Assembly (NCBI GenBank): GCA_024276255.1 | Contig: JAJRXO010000223.1 | Coordinates: 1-9,143 of the forward strand | Direction: 5' to 3' | Source of the DNA: Chloroflexota bacterium | GTDB taxonomy: Bacteria; Chloroflexota; Anaerolineae; J102 | Length of the DNA stretch: 9,143 bases | Part shown: positions 1 through 6,383 of the stretch, in pieces | How positions within the stretch are numbered: the stretch's first letter is position 1 | Layout of the letters: the number at the start of each line of letters is the position of its first letter | Program-made: the position numbers and the translations under genes | The notes under the pieces: generated by a model | What the model was told of the DNA's origin: nothing | Seen by the model: the letters and a program-made list of their open reading frames with translations, nothing else | Database searches by the model: none

Positions 1-914
1 ATGCTGATCTGGGCGCCATCAATCGTTGTCGATCCACCGCTTAGAGTGAATCTGCCACCAATGTCGATAGTGCCCGCCGTGAGCGTGGCAGTGCCGCCAC
101 TGATTTCCAGACGATTGTCGCCACTGCCAATGGTCACGGCGCCCGTCGTATTGACGGTGAGAATACCGGCACTGACCACAGAGGCATTGACGGGCATGCT
201 GAAGCCACCGCTGCCACTAAACACCAATCCCCCCGTCGTGCTGACATTGACATTGCCACCGCTCTTGCTCAGGATACCGGCAGTCTGCTCCCAGGTGCCA
301 TTGGCCGGATCGAAATCCGTGGCACCATTACCGACCGTGATATCTCCGGATGCAAGCACGCGATTGGACGCCGAACCTTTGTTCATAATGACCTTGCTCA
401 AGGTCATTGTGCCGGTGTTGGTGACAGACTGATCACCGATTTTGTTAAAGGTGATTTCGATAACGCGGGTACCGACAGGTTCGGCATCGAAGATACCGGT
501 ATTGCTGAGATCGCCAGCCAAAAGGAGGGAGTGGGTCGTGGCCGTACCGATCGTACTGATATTGAGTACACCGCCGGAGTTCACCGTGAGATTACCACTT
601 ACCGTCATTGTGCGACCGACACCGGTATCGTCGAATTGTAGGGTTCCGGATACGTTGAGAGAGGATAGATTGGCGGTGTCAGTATCAACGGTCACCGTGT
701 GGCCGCTGGCAATGACAACGGCATCGCCGCTAGCGGGAACGCGACCACAATCCCAGGTAGCGACAGCGCTCCAATTGCCTGTAGCCGCAGAGGTGCAAGT
801 GAGCGCCGGCATCGCCGTAGCCTGAGCAGACAATAGGGGGGAGAACAACAAGAAGAGCAGGGACAGAGCCTGGATACAGGTTCTCTTGGATCGCGTCACA
901 GTCGTCATAGGCAT
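1..914 (-). CDS. Exported beta-repeat surface protein, 3' partial
   Basis: An uninterrupted frame from ATG 914 to the window edge gives 304 residues, with no stop codon in any codon read. It begins MPMTTVTRSKRT, then a Leu/Phe-rich signal core and AQA or ATA cleavage sites near residues 32-34. A conserved-looking module follows: TGNWSAVATWDCGRVPASGD and then AVVIASGHTVTVD, with C40 and C56 perhaps disulfide-bonded. This module often opens large bacterial surface proteins with parallel beta-helix folds. The rest is low-complexity Gly/Ser/Thr/Asn/Val sequence with recurring short strands (VSGNLTVNSGGVLNIS, SGGNVNVSTTGGLVFSG, ISGGTATLTAGTIDIGG), consistent with beta-helix coils. It shares the TAATG junction with the C25 peptidase gene and has no ribosome-binding site of its own, so it is translationally coupled. 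It could be a surface adhesin or passenger and a possible substrate of that peptidase. Its function is not recognised and its C-terminus is outside the window. Confidence 0.85.
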   Translation of the reverse strand, partial: MPMTTVTRSKRTCIQALSLLFLLFSPLLSAQATAMPALTCTSAATGNWSAVATWDCGRVPASGDAVVIASGHTVTVDTDTANLSSLNVSGTLQFDDTGVGRTMTVSGNLTVNSGGVLNISTIGTATTHSLLLAGDLSNTGIFDAEPVGTRVIEITFNKIGDQSVTNTGTMTLSKVIMNKGSASNRVLASGDITVGNGATDFDPANGTWEQTAGILSKSGGNVNVSTTGGLVFSGSGGFSMPVNASVVSAGILTVNTTGAVTIGSGDNRLEISGGTATLTAGTIDIGGRFTLSGGSTTIDGAQIS

Positions 915-3268
915 TAGTCGAGAAGATATAAAGGGAGATGGTATCGGTAAGGGTCGGATCGGGGCCGTCGCAGTTCGAGCGCAGGATCACCAAAGAGAAT
1001 GGAGGTGTCGATCAAATCGTGTGCGTTGCTGCTGTGCCTGGCAAAGTAATATTTTCCGGCATCGATGACCGCGCCCAAACGGGGTATTTCCCCCTGAAAC
1101 AGAGCCTGGCTGATTCCCTCGTCGAGCAACGCCAGATCATCGCCGAGGTGCAAACCAGCCGGCGAGAACGCAGCCACAGCGCCCCGACCGGGCGTGAGTA
1201 CCAGGGTTTCACCCAGCGCCTGGTAGTCCCGATAGAGATTGATGAAATAGCCACTCCAACAGGCATATGTGAACGTGACAGGCAACTCGGCATGGGGCCT
1301 GAGAGTGGGCGGATCGAAGATATTAAACATGCTCACAGAGCCCCAGCGAAAGCGGGATGCATGGCCAAACCACTGCAAAACAAGGGCGCCCTGGTCGAAG
1401 GACTGCCTGAAGGCGCTACGCATGGCAGCGCCGCTGGTGTAGTCTTGCCCATAGTAAAGTGTGCGCGCATCATAAGCGGGTGGAAGGGTGCGGCTGCGCA
1501 CTCCTTCGCTGATGGCGATAAAATCAGCATCGAAGCCAGACGAGGCATCGGCAGCAAACACAACGCGTCTTTGCCAGTCACCCGGCGGCGCCGCTTCGTA
1601 GGCCAGGATCTTATCCACCACCGCGGTGACGTCAACGGGCGTACGGGCCGGAATACGACCGATGTGCATGTCGGGAAGATAGTCGTCCGGACCGTCGACG
1701 CTCACGTAGCGATTGTCGGCTGCGGTCTCCCCCAGCCAGGGATCGACATCGATGAGATAGGGAGGAATGAGATTGGGTAAGGTGGTGCCAGAGTCGCCGC
1801 GAAAGTCATAATGACCATCGCCCACCAGGAGGACGAACTGCGGTGGGGCAACATCGTGATTCCAATAGTGATAGGCGTAGGCGAGGAAGGCCCGGATCGC
1901 CTCCGGATCGCGACGGCCAAAGCTGAATTCATCGTAGATATCCTGTACATCGACCTTGACAACGCGCAGGCCACTGGCCCGGCGGTATGCCAGAAGGGGC
2001 TCGATGGCATCCGCCAGCGAGGAATGGACAATGGCAATGTAATCGGCATCATGTGCGGGCGTCCGCCAGGCCGAAGGGACATCGAGGGTGATGGTTTGCG
2101 GCGATCGCAGGGCCGATCCGGTGGTAATGAGGTAGCGTGTATCACTGGTGGCATCATCCCACACGCGCAGGGTGTAGCCGGTGGCAGAGGAGGAGATGAC
2201 GCGAGTGGTAGTGAGGAAGGCGGGATGACGGGGATCGCTGATCTCATAGACGCGGATATCCGGCTCCCGAAAACCCGTTGCCACCAGCTCGATGGGACCG
2301 GCCGGCACACCGGCGACCACAAGACGATCGTCACCAGCCACGGCTAACGCAGGATAGTCGAGCTCCAACCAGTCGGGGGAGACCCAATAATGATCGAGGG
2401 TAGGAAGCTGCGAGAGAGCGGCCTGAAGGATGATGTGATTGGACGTGAGGTCGAGCCAGTCAGCCGGAACCGTGGTTTCAGCCAGATAATCCTTGCTACC
2501 CTGCCATGTGTAGCGGCCGATAAGACGATCGTTAAGGCTAATCCGAACCGATTGATCCGGACTGACAGGCTGTGAAACGCCCCCATGCAGCAACACGCGT
2601 AGATCAAGTATACCCGACAATGAGGGGTTTAATAGAGGTAACGTGTAGGTGAGCGTGGCGGTCGGCGCGGCCCTACTCACGACGAGGGGAGTATCGAACC
2701 AGTGGTCGGCGGCCGGGGGCCGGTGGTAGGCACTGCGGTAATCGCGATTGAATTCAATATGCACGGTGCGGGTGATGGTGGTCACCAGCCTTTCCTCGCC
2801 TGAAGGCGTGTACGGCCGCGGCTGCATCGTCGTACCGACACCCTCTCCCCATGTCAGCCAATACACGTTCGCCGTCTGGTAGCGGCCCTTATAGGGTTCG
2901 GCATAAAAAATGATCCGATCGTCGGGATCGAAAGAGCCATCGTCAGCGCCGATGATCTGGATGGCGACGGGCTTTCCCAGATATGACATGGCCATGGTGG
3001 CCGGATCGATTTCGTGCGGAGAAACGCCCGCATGCTCCAGTTCAAGAAACGTAAGCTGATACATACCCGCGTTCGGGACGAGAATACGCAGTCGTTGGGG
3101 CCGGGAAGGGTCAGACGCCAGGGCCTCGTGTGGTAGGGCGAGGAGGCCCAGAACCAGAAGGATGAGTAAAAACAAGGCTGCCACTGTGGACGTCAACAGC
3201 TTCCCTGCCCGGAAACGGACTCGCCTACGTGCGAAAGCTGTGTAAATCTGGAGCATCTGTAGATACAT
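914..3268 (-). CDS. Exported C25-family (gingipain-clan) cysteine peptidase
   Basis: This 784-residue exported protein carries a C25 peptidase domain, the family of gingipains and of the type IX sortase PorU. The N-terminus has an Arg-rich stretch, a long Leu/Val hydrophobic segment (about 25-46) and an ALA signal-peptidase site near residue 51. Residues about 55-400 form beta-rich domains like those before the catalytic part in PorU-like proteins. The catalytic region runs from about 405 to 766. It holds FVLLVGDGHYDFRG, an acidic DNRYVSVDGPDDYLPDMHIGRIP-type segment, the His motif LQWFGHAS (H636), the Cys motif FTYACWSGYF (C670) and the closing LFGDPALEL. H636 and C670 fit the expected dyad, so the enzyme is probably active. 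The tail YRYHLPLYLLD resembles the LPLV-type ends seen on many Chloroflexota exported proteins. It may cut the peptide encoded just upstream or the surface protein just downstream. The stop overlaps the next ATG as TAATG. Confidence 0.88.
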   Translation of the reverse strand: MYLQMLQIYTAFARRRVRFRAGKLLTSTVAALFLLILLVLGLLALPHEALASDPSRPQRLRILVPNAGMYQLTFLELEHAGVSPHEIDPATMAMSYLGKPVAIQIIGADDGSFDPDDRIIFYAEPYKGRYQTANVYWLTWGEGVGTTMQPRPYTPSGEERLVTTITRTVHIEFNRDYRSAYHRPPAADHWFDTPLVVSRAAPTATLTYTLPLLNPSLSGILDLRVLLHGGVSQPVSPDQSVRISLNDRLIGRYTWQGSKDYLAETTVPADWLDLTSNHIILQAALSQLPTLDHYWVSPDWLELDYPALAVAGDDRLVVAGVPAGPIELVATGFREPDIRVYEISDPRHPAFLTTTRVISSSATGYTLRVWDDATSDTRYLITTGSALRSPQTITLDVPSAWRTPAHDADYIAIVHSSLADAIEPLLAYRRASGLRVVKVDVQDIYDEFSFGRRDPEAIRAFLAYAYHYWNHDVAPPQFVLLVGDGHYDFRGDSGTTLPNLIPPYLIDVDPWLGETAADNRYVSVDGPDDYLPDMHIGRIPARTPVDVTAVVDKILAYEAAPPGDWQRRVVFAADASSGFDADFIAISEGVRSRTLPPAYDARTLYYGQDYTSGAAMRSAFRQSFDQGALVLQWFGHASRFRWGSVSMFNIFDPPTLRPHAELPVTFTYACWSGYFINLYRDYQALGETLVLTPGRGAVAAFSPAGLHLGDDLALLDEGISQALFQGEIPRLGAVIDAGKYYFARHSSNAHDLIDTSILFGDPALELRRPRSDPYRYHLPLYLLD

Positions 3269-3269
3269 C

Positions 3270-3292
3270 TCTCTGAAGATAGAGGACAGAGA
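3270..3292 (-). other. Hairpin between precursor and peptidase genes
   Basis: On the coding strand TCTCTG (3292-3287) pairs with CAGAGA (3275-3270) across an 11-base loop, and the second arm abuts ATG 3268 of the peptidase gene. The arm AGAGAG is also the only Shine-Dalgarno-like sequence there, so folding could hide it. An overlapping 13-base palindrome (GAAACG-A-CGTTTC on the plus strand, 3291-3303) could compete. No U-run follows, so termination is unlikely. A role in lowering peptidase output relative to the precursor is a guess. Confidence 0.3.
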
Positions 3293-3301
3293 AACGACGT
3301 T

Positions 3302-3505
3302 TCAAATGCAATAGCTCCCAAAACCAACGCCAGCAGAAGCATTGAGAGGTGCCAAAATGCCCTGCATATCGGAACCCGGCGGTCCCCCCTGAGCCTGCAC
3401 TTCCAATTCACGTTCGAAGATGATTCGGGGTTCCTCCCAGGGTCGCCGCTGAGGACAAGAGGCTGAGGTCGGATTGTCGTGGGGAGATGAAGAGGCGTTT
3501 GACAT
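3302..3505 (-). CDS. Putative RiPP precursor peptide
   Basis: This 67-residue peptide lies directly after the radical SAM gene (75-base gap) and ends 33 bases before the peptidase gene. I do not recognise it by name. It has a hydrophilic Ser/Pro/Asn-rich start and then a leader-like block, W23-E-E-P26 followed by RIIFERELEVQAQGG (27-41). This resembles leader segments of PqqD-dependent RiPPs. The C-terminal part (42-67) is rich in Gly, Ala, Pro and Ser and ends in GVGFGSYCI, with the only downstream cysteine, C66. Cleavage could occur after the double glycine (G40-G41) or after ASA58, a signal-peptidase-like site. Residues available for modification include S45, S57, S64, Y65, C66, N55 and D46. 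GTG 3514 lies in frame, but ATG 3505 follows GGGAG at 8-base spacing and is chosen. That it is expressed and modified is inference from position, leader shape and start signal. Confidence 0.72.
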   Translation of the reverse strand: MSNASSSPHDNPTSASCPQRRPWEEPRIIFERELEVQAQGGPPGSDMQGILAPLNASAGVGFGSYCI

Positions 3506-3513
3506 GGATATCA

Positions 3514-3518
3514 CTCCC
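3514..3518 (-). promoter_or_regulatory. Shine-Dalgarno site of the precursor gene
   Basis: The coding strand carries GGGAG, 8 bases before ATG 3505. It decides between this ATG and the in-frame GTG at 3514, which would overlap the site. It is the clearest ribosome-binding site in the window; several neighbouring starts have pyrimidine-rich sequence instead. Confidence 0.7.
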
Positions 3519-3580
3519 GGATTATGGCTGGGTAGCAGAAGGCGTGCGGGCGAGACAGGGATGGCAGACAGATACAGTCG

Positions 3581-4705
3581 TCATGTGCCAGGGGAATCCG
3601 TTGTCCTGCGCTTGAGATATGGGGTGGGGGGTCGTGATCGTTCGGGGTGAGCCAGGGCATACAGGGTCTGGGCCTGATAACAGGCCTGAGTGTGACCGGC
3701 CAAGTGGTCGCCGTGTTCCTTATGGGCAAGTCCGGCGCAACGCCTCAGACAAAATGCACGCAAGGCACACTGGCGACAATCGGCCAGGTGTTGCCAGATG
3801 TGATTTTGGCGCAGTTGCTGAAAAATGGCGGCCTCTTGCCAGATGGTGTGAAAGGACTGCTGACGGAGATCGCCAGCAGGGATACGGAGTTCGGTACAAG
3901 GATAAACAAGGCCGTAGGGGCTGATCAAGCAACCGGCAATGCCCACTGCACAGGAACGGGAGGCGGGGGCTGCCGGTAGAGGAGGCGATTCAGTGGCGAG
4001 AATCGCCCGCAGTTGGGAGCGGTTTAGCGATTCGTCAGCAGCCGGGCTGCGGCCATCATCGTCAGGGGAGATAGAAATCACCTGTTGGTAAGAGACTCCC
4101 CGCCCACGTGCCCATGCTACCATCAGCTCTCGTTCGGCGAAGTTGCTTTGCATCAGCAGAGTATAGAGATGGACAGGCACATCCCGCTCCCGCAGAAGTT
4201 TCACAGCTTGTTCGATGCGGGAAAAGGCGCGGGATGAACCGGTGAGGGCAGCGCACGTGGCCGACGTGGCGCCCCACAGGCTGATGTCCACCCTCACCGG
4301 AGCCAGAGCAGCGATACGGTCAGCCAGACTGGGGGTAATCAGGGTGCCGTTGGTTTTCAGATGCAGGGCAAATCCCAGGGAGCGGGCGTTTTCGGCGATG
4401 ATGAAGAAGTCGGAACGGGTTAATATCTCACCGCCGGTGAGGACCAGAAGCAGGGTGCCGGCTTCGGCCAGGCGGGGCAGGAGCGACAGGGCTTCGTCGG
4501 TGCTGAGCTCGGGGCGAGGACGAGGCACGTTGTAACACATCCGGCAGTGGAGATTGCAGCGGTGCGTAAGCTCCCAAAAGACGGTGAAGGGCACCAGGTG
4601 CTGCCGCAGACGCGCCCGCAAAGCGCTAAAGGAATCGCAGGGCGATGCGGTATGGGGAGAGTGAGAATCAGGGATAGGCATCCTGTCCCCAACGGGCGGG
4701 ATCAT
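3581..4705 (-). CDS. Radical SAM/SPASM peptide-modifying enzyme
   Basis: This 374-residue enzyme has both iron-sulfur regions of the SPASM class. The radical SAM cluster motif THRCNLHCRMC has C50, C54 and C57 (CX3CX2C). The GGE motif LTGGEIL near residue 91 binds SAM, and HLKTNGTL follows. The C-terminal SPASM domain follows the textbook pattern: C252, then GLVYPC (GX4C ending at C270), then C310-X2-C313-X5-C319-X3-C323, and later C342, enough for two auxiliary 4Fe-4S clusters. Family members use a 5'-deoxyadenosyl radical to form thioether, C-C or other crosslinks in RiPP precursors (PqqE, AlbA, anaerobic sulfatase maturases). The position between a PqqD gene (ATGA overlap) and a small peptide gene points to RiPP maturation. 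The start at 4705 is chosen for the overlap; ATG 4681 is possible. The reaction type cannot be read from the sequence. Confidence 0.94.
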   Translation of the reverse strand: MIPPVGDRMPIPDSHSPHTASPCDSFSALRARLRQHLVPFTVFWELTHRCNLHCRMCYNVPRPRPELSTDEALSLLPRLAEAGTLLLVLTGGEILTRSDFFIIAENARSLGFALHLKTNGTLITPSLADRIAALAPVRVDISLWGATSATCAALTGSSRAFSRIEQAVKLLRERDVPVHLYTLLMQSNFAERELMVAWARGRGVSYQQVISISPDDDGRSPAADESLNRSQLRAILATESPPLPAAPASRSCAVGIAGCLISPYGLVYPCTELRIPAGDLRQQSFHTIWQEAAIFQQLRQNHIWQHLADCRQCALRAFCLRRCAGLAHKEHGDHLAGHTQACYQAQTLYALAHPERSRPPTPYLKRRTTDSPGT

Positions 4706-4980
4706 GCGGCAGAGGCCCAGATTACCAGATGCCGGACCTCCAGCTCCCGCAGAAAGGTGGTGACACTGTGAAGGGCGTGCTCAGGAGTGACGTCGAATTC
4801 CTGTGCAAGTGTCTGGGCAATGTCTTCGATAGTGTGGCTGCCATCAGCCAGCTCCCAGATCCGGGAAGCCACGGGGTTGAGCAAGTGCACGCGGTTGGCG
4901 CGGGGAGCGATGATCACGGCTTCTCCGTCGAAAAGCCGTGAAGCCGTATCGGGGTTGTGAAGGGGTATGGGAGAGGACAT
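4702..4980 (-). CDS. PqqD family RiPP recognition element protein
   Basis: This stand-alone PqqD-like protein of 92 residues has the normal size for the family. PqqD folds are RiPP recognition elements: a winged-helix-like domain that binds the leader peptide and hands it to a partner radical SAM enzyme. Visible family features are DGEAVII near the start, LLNPVASRIWELADG (L34, N35, W42, D46, G47), IEDIAQTLAQEFDV, and a final helix and strand LRELEVRHLVIW. The stop overlaps the start of the radical SAM gene as ATGA, so the two are probably made in fixed ratio. The ATG start is preceded by CCTCCC rather than a ribosome-binding site. Assignment to the family is firm; the identity of the bound peptide, probably the product of 3505-3302, is inference. 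Confidence 0.93.
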   Translation of the reverse strand: MSSPIPLHNPDTASRLFDGEAVIIAPRANRVHLLNPVASRIWELADGSHTIEDIAQTLAQEFDVTPEHALHSVTTFLRELEVRHLVIWASAA

Positions 4981-5064
4981 GGGAGGATTCGTGATTTTCA
5001 GATTCTGGACGCGGATGAACGTAGTAGATGCGGACGAGAAAGGATTTTTTCATTGCCAGCAGGT

Positions 5065-5976
5065 CTACGTGTTCGCCTGCAAAAAGGCCCACAGCTCGGG
5101 GGTGGGACGGAAGCTAAGGCGGTAGACAGGCAAGACGACGATCAGGCGGGCAAGCGTCTGCAGCCAGAAGGCGGCGCTGGAAGGACGTTCCACCGCCACC
5201 TTTTCGGTAGCGAGCAAGGCCCAGGCTGCAGCAGCGGGACGCAGTGGGGTCAGGGCAAAGATGGGAGCCTGATGAAGGAGAAAGAGGGCGTGCAGGGGCC
5301 GGCGCTGAGGGAAGCGCTGGATGAGCGCAGCAGATGTTGATAGGCCCCAGAAGGGGGTGCTGAGCATCTCAATGCCATCGGCTGCCATCCTGATCACGAT
5401 GTTCTCGTCTCCCAACACCTGGCCATCCCCCTGCGCCAGCAAGGCAATGGTGCTTTTGCCAGCGCCGGATGGTCCGCAAAAGAGATAGCCTTTACCCTGA
5501 ATGACGACGCCGCAGGCGTGCAGCAAGAGGCTGTCGCCACGGCGGGGTAAAGCCTGGATGAGGATGAAGACCAACGTTCTCTCCAGGGCCGAAAACAGGC
5601 GTCGGGGCGAAGGTGTGGCTATTTCGGCCTGCCGGTGGCGCAGGTCGATACCTCCGGCATAAGCAGCGATGCGGAAACGGGTCTGCTCCTCGTCATGCGT
5701 CGCCCACAGGGTGTCGGTGTCCCGTAGATCAGGCGCATGCGTGACAGAGATTTCCCAATCGGGTGGTTCGCTGTCCATAAAGGCAGCGTACCGTTGTTGC
5801 AAAAGCCGCAGCCAGGCTTTGTACGGGACCTGGATGCGGAAATGGATGTCGGCAACTGTGAGGGAGAGGGCAAAGGATGGGGAGGCAGGATTCTGTTTAC
5901 AGACACCGGGAGGGCAGATCTTTATGCCAGTCAATGGGATGATGTATACAAAAATAAAGCAAGGCGGCGGCGCCAC
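5065..5976 (-). CDS. HPr kinase-like P-loop protein
   Basis: This 303-residue protein has the C-terminal fold of HPr serine kinase. The Walker A CGPSGAGKST (G168-T176, K174) follows a strand ending in LLHACGVVIQGKGYLF. A GDEN acidic motif (189-192) sits where HprK-type proteins have their catalytic acid. The length and the lack of a separate HPr-binding N-domain fit the HprK-related proteins that travel with PqqD genes rather than true HprK. Relatives in lasso-peptide clusters (for example PadeK of the paeninodin pathway) phosphorylate a serine of the precursor peptide, so a peptide-kinase role is plausible here but unproven. The frame opens at GTG 5976, inside the upstream peptidase gene. 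TTG 5934 overlaps the peptidase stop as TTGA and is an alternative; neither has a Shine-Dalgarno, and recognisable sequence begins only around residue 34. The gap to the PqqD gene is 84 bases. Confidence 0.85.
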   Translation of the reverse strand: MAPPPCFIFVYIIPLTGIKICPPGVCKQNPASPSFALSLTVADIHFRIQVPYKAWLRLLQQRYAAFMDSEPPDWEISVTHAPDLRDTDTLWATHDEEQTRFRIAAYAGGIDLRHRQAEIATPSPRRLFSALERTLVFILIQALPRRGDSLLLHACGVVIQGKGYLFCGPSGAGKSTIALLAQGDGQVLGDENIVIRMAADGIEMLSTPFWGLSTSAALIQRFPQRRPLHALFLLHQAPIFALTPLRPAAAAWALLATEKVAVERPSSAAFWLQTLARLIVVLPVYRLSFRPTPELWAFLQANT

Positions 5977-6383
5977 AACCAGTGCTGACGATGTAATGAA
6001 GACAAGCGGCCGGGCCAGTATAGCTTCCCGGCCCGATAGACCCGATCGACCACCCCGAGAAGATGCGATGAAGGCACGCAGGCATCCGGGTGTGGACAGC
6101 CATCGCCCCAGGTAAGCCAGCCTCGCTCTGTACGCCTGATGAGGCGATGCACAACCAGGGTGTCTGCGCAGACAAAGACGACGATATCTCCGGAACGCGG
6201 GGATGGAGACAGGGAACGCACCCGCAGAAGACTGCCGGGAGACAGGGTGGGCATCATACTGCTACCCCGCAAACGCCAATAGAAGTATCCCTGCCGGGCC
6301 AGCATGGTTTTCAGGAGGGGAAGAAGCGAAAGCATGAAGCCGGGCGGGCCTATAGCCTTGTTTTGCGGAGGCCATGAAGCCAT
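5931..6383 (-). CDS. S24/S26 family peptidase (signal peptidase I-like)
   Basis: This short (150-residue) protein has the signal-peptidase core. The catalytic-serine motif RGSSMMPTL has S42, preceded by a short hydrophobic stretch. GDIVVF follows, and then VVHRLI with H79 where bacterial LepB has the catalytic lysine. A late GDGCPHPD box matches the conserved GD motif. Ser-His is the arrangement of SipW and of archaeal/ER signal peptidases. No full membrane-spanning helix is clear: residues 17-28 are hydrophobic but interrupted by Lys. Small peptidases of this type are common beside nucleotidyltransferase, HprK-like and PqqD genes. It could trim a modified peptide or exported protein, or serve as a non-proteolytic partner. 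The ATG at 6383 overlaps the upstream gene by 34 bases. The ATG at 6335, just after that gene's stop, is an equally good start, because residues 1-16 look non-conserved. The 3' end overlaps the next gene by about 46 bases if that begins at GTG 5976. Confidence 0.8.
   Translation of the reverse strand: MASWPPQNKAIGPPGFMLSLLPLLKTMLARQGYFYWRLRGSSMMPTLSPGSLLRVRSLSPSPRSGDIVVFVCADTLVVHRLIRRTERGWLTWGDGCPHPDACVPSSHLLGVVDRVYRAGKLYWPGRLSSLHRQHWLWRRRLALFLYTSSH

Noticed and set aside
1..825. Two long Pro/Val-rich plus-strand open frames (1-432 and 442-825)
   Set aside because: The minus strand reads as one continuous exported repeat protein with a signal peptide and regular beta-strand repeats. The plus-strand frames are its antisense shadow.
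938..1780. A 280-codon plus-strand open frame
   Set aside because: It lies wholly opposite the C25 peptidase catalytic domain, whose His/Cys motifs are intact. The plus-strand translation has no recognisable domain and is a high-GC antisense shadow.
3193..3411. A 72-codon minus-strand open frame with a hydrophobic stretch and several cysteines, a possible second small peptide
   Set aside because: It overlaps both the precursor end and the C25 signal-peptide region in another frame, and has no ribosome-binding site or leader-like motif.
3521..3530. CATAAT on the coding strand as a -10 box for the precursor gene
   Set aside because: It would place the transcript start at or inside the GGGAG ribosome-binding site, and there is no TTGACA-like -35 upstream.
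4702..4980. PQQ biosynthesis (pqqD/pqqE) locus
   Set aside because: The small peptide lacks the Glu-x3-Tyr motif of PqqA, and pqqB/pqqC are absent. The PqqD and radical SAM proteins are general RiPP types.
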